From: Chrysoporthe austroafricana
Taxonomy: Eukaryota; Ascomycota; Sordariomycetes; Diaporthales; Cryphonectriaceae
Length of the DNA stretch: 64,000 nt
Direction: 5' to 3'
Assembly (NCBI GenBank): GCA_001051155.2
Contig: JYIP02000005.1
Coordinates: 1,426,001 to 1,490,000 of the forward strand
Part shown: piece by piece, positions 57,907-64,000 of the stretch
Numbering within the stretch: the stretch's first letter is position 1
Layout: each line of letters begins with the position of its first letter
Notes under the pieces: generated by a model
The model's database searches: none
What the model was told of the DNA's origin: nothing
What the model saw: only the letters and a program-made list of their open reading frames with translations
Made by a program: the position numbers and the translations under genes

Positions 57907-58209
57907 AAAGGGAAAAAGCATTATCTTTTGGTATTTCTTTTGGTTCAATTGCTCCTGTGTAGGTTTCGGTATGATTCCGCACGCCGACGGCAACGCGGCT
58001 GGCACGCCGGTGGCACGCCGGCGAACTCGGCCACCAGACCATGACTTTTTCCGGTGCCCACTTTTCCGTCAACCCCACGAACTTTTAGCCACCACCAGCG
58101 ACCTCTACGCCCACGCCCAGCGCAGGCAGCCCGTCACAGCTGGTCTCCGGCGTTCCAATCCTCACACAGCACACAGACCAGCCAGGGGCCGACCACCGGT
58201 CCTTCAGAA
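56624..58209. other. Intergenic: AT-rich edge, pyrimidine tract, GC-rich block and gap
   Basis: The AT-rich island ends in a T/C-only tract (about 56,920-56,990). A GC-rich block follows (57,000-57,805) with long but meaningless frames on both strands, then an assembly artefact (57,807-57,904) and the ADE2 promoter. Confidence 0.45.
57807..57904. repeat. Poly-A runs flanking a single N, probable assembly artefact
   Basis: Two A runs (25 and about 31 bases) surround N at 57,873. The segments after each run (57,832-57,872 and 57,905-57,947) are near copies of each other, as if the same read had been placed twice across a gap. Confidence 0.8.
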
Positions 58210-59752
58210 ATGGCCTCCAGCAAGCCCACGGTCGGCCTGCTGGGCGGCGGCCAGCTCGGCCGCATGCTCTGCGAGGCAGCGTCGCCCCTCGACATCTCGC
58301 TCGCCATCCTGGACGAGGCCGACGCCCCCGCGAAGCAGGTCAACAGCAGCGCCAAGCATGTCGCCGGCTCCTTCAAGGACCCCGCCCGGATCCGCGAGCT
58401 GGCCGCCCGCTGCGACGTCCTCACCGTCGAGATCGAGCACATCGAGACCGACGTGCTCGAGGAGATCGACGCCCAGGGCGCCCAGGGCGGCCGCCGCGTC
58501 GCCGTGCACCCATCCTGGCGCACCCTGCGCCTGATCCAGGACAAGTTCGCGCAGAAGGACTACCTGGCCCGGCAGGGCCTGCCCGTCGCCGAGCAGATGG
58601 CCCTCGCCGAGGGCGCCGCCATGCCCGCCTCCCTGCGGGACGCGTCCGCCCGGTTCGGCTTCCCGTGGATGCTCAAGGCGCGCAAGGGCTCGTACGACGG
58701 CCGGGGGAACCTCAAGATCGAGGGTGAGGCGGACCTCGAGCGGGCCGTGCGCGAGTTCGGCCGGCTGTCGTGCTACGCCGAGAGGTGGGTCCCGTTCGAG
58801 CTGGAGCTGGCCGTCATGGTCGTCCGCACCGAGGACGACGGCGGCAGCACCAAGAGGCTGATTCCGTACCCCGTCGTCGAGACCGTGCACGAGGACAACA
58901 TCTGCTCCAAGGTGTTCATGCCCCCGCGGCACGTCTCGGCGGAGGTGTGCAAGAAGGCGCAGGAGGTCGCCTGCGGCGTGGTCGAGAAGCTGTGGGGGAG
59001 GGGCGTCTTCGCCGTGGAGATGTTCCTGACCAAGGACGGTACGTCTTTTTTTGCTGGCCGCATGGCCCGGGTGATACTAACGCCCTGTTTCAGGAGACGT
59101 GATGGTCAATGAGATCGCGCCCCGGCCCCACAACTCAGGCCACTACACCATCGAGGCCGTGCCGTACATGTCACAGTACAAGGCCCAGCTCTACGCCGTC
59201 CTGGACGAGCCCCTCCCGGAGGCCCTCGAGCCCCACGTCTCGTCCAGCATCATGATCAACATCCTGGGCGGCGCCAGCCCCGACTCCCACCACAGGCTCG
59301 TCGACCAGGCCAAGCGGATGTACGCCCGGGGCACAGCCGTGTACCCCCACCTGTACGGCAAGGAGTCCAAGCCCAGCCGCAAGATCGGCCACGTCACCCT
59401 GACCGGCTCCGGCTCGATACAGGAGCTGGAGGCGTACGCGCAGCCGCTTATCCAGACCGCCGAGGAGATACGGCAGGAGCGCCTAAGTGCGGCGAGCCAG
59501 GCGCTGCGGCCGTCCGAGGCGGCGGCACCCGCAGCGGCGCCCAGGGCGGCGCCAAAGGGCGGCGACGCCCTGGTGCTGGTGACCATGGGCTCGGACTCGG
59601 ACCTGCCCGTGCTCAAGGCCGGCATCGACGTCCTCGACCAGTTCGGCGTGCCGTGGGCGGTGGACATCACGTCCGCGCACCGGACGCCCGCCAAGATGGC
59701 CGAGGTCGCGGCGGGGGCCGCGGCCAGGGGCATCAAGGTCATCATCGCCGCT

Positions 59753-59787
<35 letters not shown>

Positions 59788-60181
59788 TGCGTACACGCCC
59801 CTCCCCGTGATCGGCGTGCCCGTCAAGGCGACGCACCTGGACGGGCTGGACAGCCTGCTGAGCATAGTGCAGATGCCGGTACGTGTATCTTAAAAAGAAG
59901 CCGCCGCGTCGGTTTCCACATCTCTCTCCTCCCCTGCTTTCCCGCTCGCCCCGTTGCTGACCGCATTCTAACAGAAGGGCGTGCCCACCGCGACCGTGGC
60001 CATCAACAATTCTACGAACGCGGCGCTGCTGGCCGTCCGGTTCCTGGGGGCTTTCATCCCCGACCTGCACGAGAAGATGAGGAAGTACCAGCTCGACATG
60101 GAGAGGCAGGTGAACGACAAGGCGGACCTGCTCAAGGAGATCGACGTGCAGGCCTACCTAGAGAGGATGGGCAAGAAATAG
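58210..60181 (+). CDS. ADE2: Phosphoribosylaminoimidazole carboxylase (bifunctional ADE2)
   Basis: 606-residue purine-synthesis enzyme, exons 58210-59038, 59094-59878 and 59975-60181. The N-terminal part is PurK-like with an ATP-grasp fold: [12 protein letters not shown], then [23 protein letters not shown] and [17 protein letters not shown]. The C-terminal part (from about 455) is PurE-like: [42 protein letters not shown] and [15 protein letters not shown], with the catalytic His in SAHR. It converts AIR to CAIR in the cytosol. The linker between the halves is Ala/Pro-rich. Loss of this gene gives red colonies in yeast. Introns are 55 and 96 bp. Confidence 0.96.
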
Positions 60182-61409
60182 AACGAGGAACGTGCTGTGC
60201 TGCCTACGTAAAACATGTCGGGACGGGAACGCATAAACGGGGGCCACCTCAGGGTACCAAGGTTCACATGATAGAAACGGCGCGATCGTGATCGCCGTGG
60301 CGATTCCAATTGAAACAAGAAGCTCAAAGGACGTGTCTTCCCCTGGTCCCCCTCTCTGCTTTTTTTCACGCAGCATCTGACTTGAAGAGCCGTCTCATGG
60401 CCGGCGTCGTGGGTGGTACACCAGCCTGACGACCCCAGTCCCTGCACCGCTGCGACACATCGAAGTAAACGCCTTTCGTCTGAGAAACGTCACCTGCGAA
60501 GTTTGACGCAATACCTTCTGTGCCACAAACGTGGTTGTGTTTCCTTTTTTTTGTCTTTCTTGCGTAATATTCTAGCTTTGGCTTTCTTTTTTATCTTCTT
60601 GTTTTTTAACTACCGAAGCGAGGGATCGATCTGTTTTTCCCCCTTAAGGCAAGGTTGGTCCATTCAGCGCACACTATTTGACGAGGGGCGCCCGCCGCTA
60701 CGACGGCTTCGTCCAGGCCCAGCGCCAATGTTCGAGACAAGCGGACGACATGTGCACGTAGCGCACTTGGCTGCGCCGGCCGCGTCACCCCGTTTCTCAG
60801 CACTACGGATGGTGTGGGAGCGCTGCCCTCTCACATGCCAGTGATGCCGTACGATGCTTGGAAGCCAAGCTGCTGCGGCCCAGCAGGCTAGGGGTGGGGG
60901 TCTCCTAAAACGCCAAACGCTTACGGTCACAGCTCCCTCCCAGGGCCCCCGAGGCTCGTGGCAGGAGGGACGACCCCGGCAGCAGGCCTGGGCTCAGCCC
61001 GTCGTCGCCTCGAGGTTTCCTCTGTACCCTCTCGTCGTTTCTCGCTCGCATGAAAGGGAGGCCGGCGGGACATACAAGTCGCACAAGTGTGTGTGTGTGT
61101 GTGTAAGTATATGCGCGCGCGTGTAGCAGATGTCGGGATGTGCATCCTCCTTCCCTGTAGTTAAGGCATGTGTGCTTCCTTTGTTTTATATTAGACACAT
61201 GCCATACTCCCTTCCTACGGCGCCGTCTTGTAAGATCCCGTCATCATATCCTTCCGGATTGTGCTACGCCCGCCAGTGACGCTCTTAATACCACAAGCTG
61301 GGCTGGCCCCCTCCCCCTTCCTTTCGTCTCAGCTTATTGCCCTCCCCCGTCTACCGTCTCCCGGCAGAGATAGCCCGCAGAGAGCTGTGCTCGAGGAGAT
61401 CCCACTACG
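60182..61409. other. Intergenic, no gene seen
   Basis: 1.2 kb with the ADE2 3' flank, a T-rich tract near 60,545-60,607, a GT dinucleotide run (61,087-61,104) and the promoter of the following gene. Confidence 0.45.
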
Positions 61410-62804
61410 ATGCAGACATATTTCGGTTTCACGGCCGCGGTGGCGGCGGTATTGTGTAAGTCCCCAGGCGGCATGCCCGACTGACCGGCCTCTTGGCACC
61501 GGTGTGCACCCAGGCTGACACACAGGTCTAGCCGCAACGTCCGCCAGCGCAGATTCGATCAGCACCTGCGCGCAGGGCGCCGACGATGTCTGCTATGCCG
61601 TCGGCGTCCCGGAGACGACAGCCGACTCGAGCACCGGCAACATCTACATGCAGATCTCCGCGCCCACCACCTACTCCTGGGTTGCGCTGGGCGCAGGCTC
61701 TCAGGAGATGGCCGGCGCCAACATGTTCATCCTGTACGCCAACGGCGCCGGCAACGTGACGGTCTCGTCGCGCCAGGGCAAGGGCGAGACCGAGCCCAAG
61801 TACAGCTCGTCGACCGCCTCGAGCATCTCGCTCCTGGCGGGCAGCGGCGTGTCCAACGGCACGATGCTCGCCAACATCCTGTGCACCGACTGCAAGTCCT
61901 GGTCCGGCGGGACGCTGAGCACGACGAGCACCAGCTCGAACTGGATCGGCGCGTGGAAGACGGGCGCTGCCCTCGACAGCACTGACCCCGCGGAGACCAT
62001 CACCTACCACGATGCGCACACGTCGTTCACCCTGGACCTGACGCAGGCGACGCTCACGACAGACAGCAACCCGTTCACCTCTGAGGTGGCGGCCACGAGC
62101 TCCTCGTCCAGCAGCGGGAGCGTCACGCAGGCTGCGAAGCCGAACCAGCAGGTCATCTGGGCGCACGGCCTCGGGATGGCAATCGTGTTTGGGATCTGCT
62201 ACCCCCTGGGGTCGGCCGTCATGCCACTGATCGGCAAGTGGAAGATCCATGCTGGGTGGCAGACGGTCACCTGGCTGTCTATGTGGGCGTTCTTCGGCCT
62301 CGGTGTGTTCGGTGCGCAGCAGCGGAGCCTGGTAAGTGATTCCTGTGCTGCGAGGCGGTCAGTAGGAGAGGACCCGTGCTGACTCCGTCGCAGCTCTTCA
62401 ACAACAGCCACACCACGCTCGGCACGGTGGTCGTCTGCCTCCTCGGCATCCAGCCCGCGCTGGGCCAGCTGCACCACCGGCACTACTTGAAGCACCAAAG
62501 CCGGGGCATCGTCAGCTACGTCCACCTGTACTGGGGACGCAGCCTGCTCATCATCGGTGCCGTCAACGCGGGCCTGGGCCTGGAGCTGACGCACGCGCCC
62601 AGCAGCTGGATCATTGCGTACACGGTGGTCGCGGTCATCATGTACCTCACGTATGCCGGCGTCAAGGTCCTCGCCGTCGTACGGCGCAGGTGGGAGGCTG
62701 CTGCTCTCAAGAATGCCGGCAAGATGTCGCCGAATACGGGCTATGTCGACCTCGGGGACGAGGTGCCAATGAACAACTGGTACGACCGTCGTGTCAAGAA
62801 GTAG
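61410..62804 (+). CDS. Secreted/membrane DOMON-cytochrome b561 protein
   Basis: 420 residues, exons 61410-61455, 61526-62331 and 62394-62804; the second acceptor could instead be at 61531. Signal peptide at the N-terminus (MQTYFGFTAAVAAVL). DOMON domain similar to the cytochrome domain of cellobiose dehydrogenase (about 25-200), with SWVALGAGSQEMAGANMFI and GNVTVSSRQGKG; Met in QEMAGANM is a possible heme ligand. A Ser-rich linker follows, then a cytochrome b561 core with about five membrane helices and His residues in WAHGLGMAIVFG, KIHAGWQT, NNSHTTLG and SYVHLYWG that fit two b hemes. The tail is short and cytosolic (DRRVKK). The family is thought to move electrons across the plasma membrane to extracellular acceptors; the partner here is unknown. 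Confidence 0.88.
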
Positions 62805-63527
62805 GAGAGATGATTTGCGTTTTCAATTGAGTTTATTGAGTTCTTGCTGCCGTGGTGTGATTCAAGAGAGTGGCACACAGAGAGAGCGCACCCGCCGAGT
62901 TCAGTGCCGGACTGGTCCGGTAGGAACCTGACACCGTTCGTAAATGGGACATGGTTATACATGACTGGAGACTGGGGACAGAATGTCGAAGCGAGCATTC
63001 ATTTTATTCAGACCTCACGATGAGGGTAGACCCAATCGTTTTAGACGAGCAAGAGGCCTTTCCGTTGACAGCTCTCGGTGCAGTGACAGCACCCACCTAA
63101 AGTCCAGTCCTAGAATCCTTTAATCATCAGCCCTGCAATGACATCTTAGCGGCGTCGTCTGACCTCTGGAGTGATCGATGCTGGAAGGGATCACAGATCA
63201 GACCATCAAGTGGGCATGACGAGGGAGAGATCGATGATGATGCGGGGGACGAGTGGAGCTCCAGCTGGGCCTGGGAGGCTGGTCTGGAGAAGGGTCACCA
63301 CGTGACCGTTGCAGGGGGGTTGGGAGGATTTCAGAGGAGAAGGCGAGAGCCCGCCTGCCCATGGGCCCGTGCGCTGCAGGCCTGGAAGCTCGGACGCAGT
63401 TTTGGTATGATGCGCCGACCTCACCCGCCCGGCCCGTTTTAGCTTTTTTACTCTCAAAAGACCTCACCCGCCCAACCCAAACGCCCTGCTCCGCCCCGCG
63501 TCAATTGAGCACCACACTCCAGCCAAG
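62805..63527. other. Intergenic, no gene seen
   Basis: 720 bp between two co-directional genes. No motif recognised. Confidence 0.45.
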
Positions 63528-63746
63528 ATGCTCTCCTCCGTGTCCCGAGCTTCTGTACGTTCCCCTCCGCCCTATCGAGGAGCCTGCACGTCCCGCGCGC
63601 CGCGGGGACTGGGAGGGCAGGATGGATTTTGGCTGACCGATCCGACCCGATGCAGAGCCGCCAGGCTGTCGTCGCAGTCTCCCGACTTGCTGGCCGTAAC
63701 GCCGTTCAGATGAGGACCTTCCTCAACCCCACCGTCTCGCGAAGAG
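63528..63746 (+). CDS. Mitochondrial precursor protein, first two exons only
   Basis: Exons 63528-63554 and 63656-63746; the donor GTATGT at 63747 opens an intron that runs to the end of the window. The 39 visible residues are an Arg/Ser/Val-rich presequence (MLSSVSRAS|SRQAVVAVSR) and the beginning NAVQMRTFLNPTVSRR. This resembles the N-terminus of ATP synthase subunit h (ATP14) of filamentous fungi, but too little is visible to be sure. Confidence 0.45.
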
Positions 63747-64000
63747 GTATGTCGGCCGATCTCCCCGATGCACGATGTTTTCTACACGGGGTCCGGATGG
63801 GCAGACGGGCAGGACCCGCGGATGGAGTGGAGGGAGGGTGCGGTGCCGCGGGCCGGAGATCTGGAGATGGCATCACGTCACGCCGCGACCCGGCCTGCTG
63901 CCCCAGGCTCCCATCATCCGCCCTCGCCCAGCCATCCGAGGCCTTGCATCTGCTACACGTCGACATCATACCCGTCCCATCTTGCACACACACCTCCCTG

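Overview
The window is nuclear DNA of a filamentous ascomycete (Pezizomycotina, most likely Sordariomycetes). The evidence is short GT-AG introns of about 50-180 bp, GC-rich genes separated by long intergenic stretches, AT-rich islands, and typical fungal genes (DOMON-cytochrome b561, Kre9-type GPI wall protein, patatin NLR, bifunctional ADE2, secreted cysteine-rich protein). I called 18 protein genes, two of them cut by the window ends, and rebuilt the exon structures by joining conserved reading frames at splice sites.

Left part (1-13 kb): the 3' part of a SEC9/SNAP-25-type t-SNARE, a DEAH/RHA helicase resembling DHR2, and a large patatin/NB-ARC/TPR NLR on the other strand. A SEC9 SNARE close to a patatin NLR is the arrangement of the sec-9/plp-1 allorecognition cell-death pair known from Neurospora and Podospora; this is the most interesting locus here. 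Then come the succinate dehydrogenase assembly factor SDHAF3 and a Baeyer-Villiger-type flavin monooxygenase.

Middle (13-33 kb): HPM1 (histidine methyltransferase of ribosomal protein L3), a Ser/Thr-rich GPI-anchored wall protein, a PTC7-type mitochondrial PP2C phosphatase divergent from SDHB, and a more AT-rich block holding a small secreted peptide gene with a decayed repeat (W-K-R-P-x-x-x-P-T, four copies). A secreted sugar-lactone-oxidase-like flavoprotein follows.

Right-middle (33-49 kb): a signalling and RNA-processing group, with the C2-AGC kinase SCH9, a Pch1/cyclin K-type cyclin, the spliceosomal WD40 protein PRP4 and a Psk1/Ypk3-like S6 kinase. Two TORC1-output kinases lie about 7 kb apart.

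Right part (49-64 kb): an AT-rich island (about 49.8-57 kb) with a 10-cysteine secreted protein, a PD-(D/E)XK-like (DUF7924-type) gene and two copies of a short interspersed repeat with Pol III box-B-like cores. GC-rich housekeeping sequence then resumes with ADE2, a DOMON-b561 protein and the first exons of a small mitochondrial protein.

At two places a single N is flanked by long homopolymers (around 10,920 and 57,873); these look like assembly artefacts. No tRNA, rRNA or CRISPR was found.
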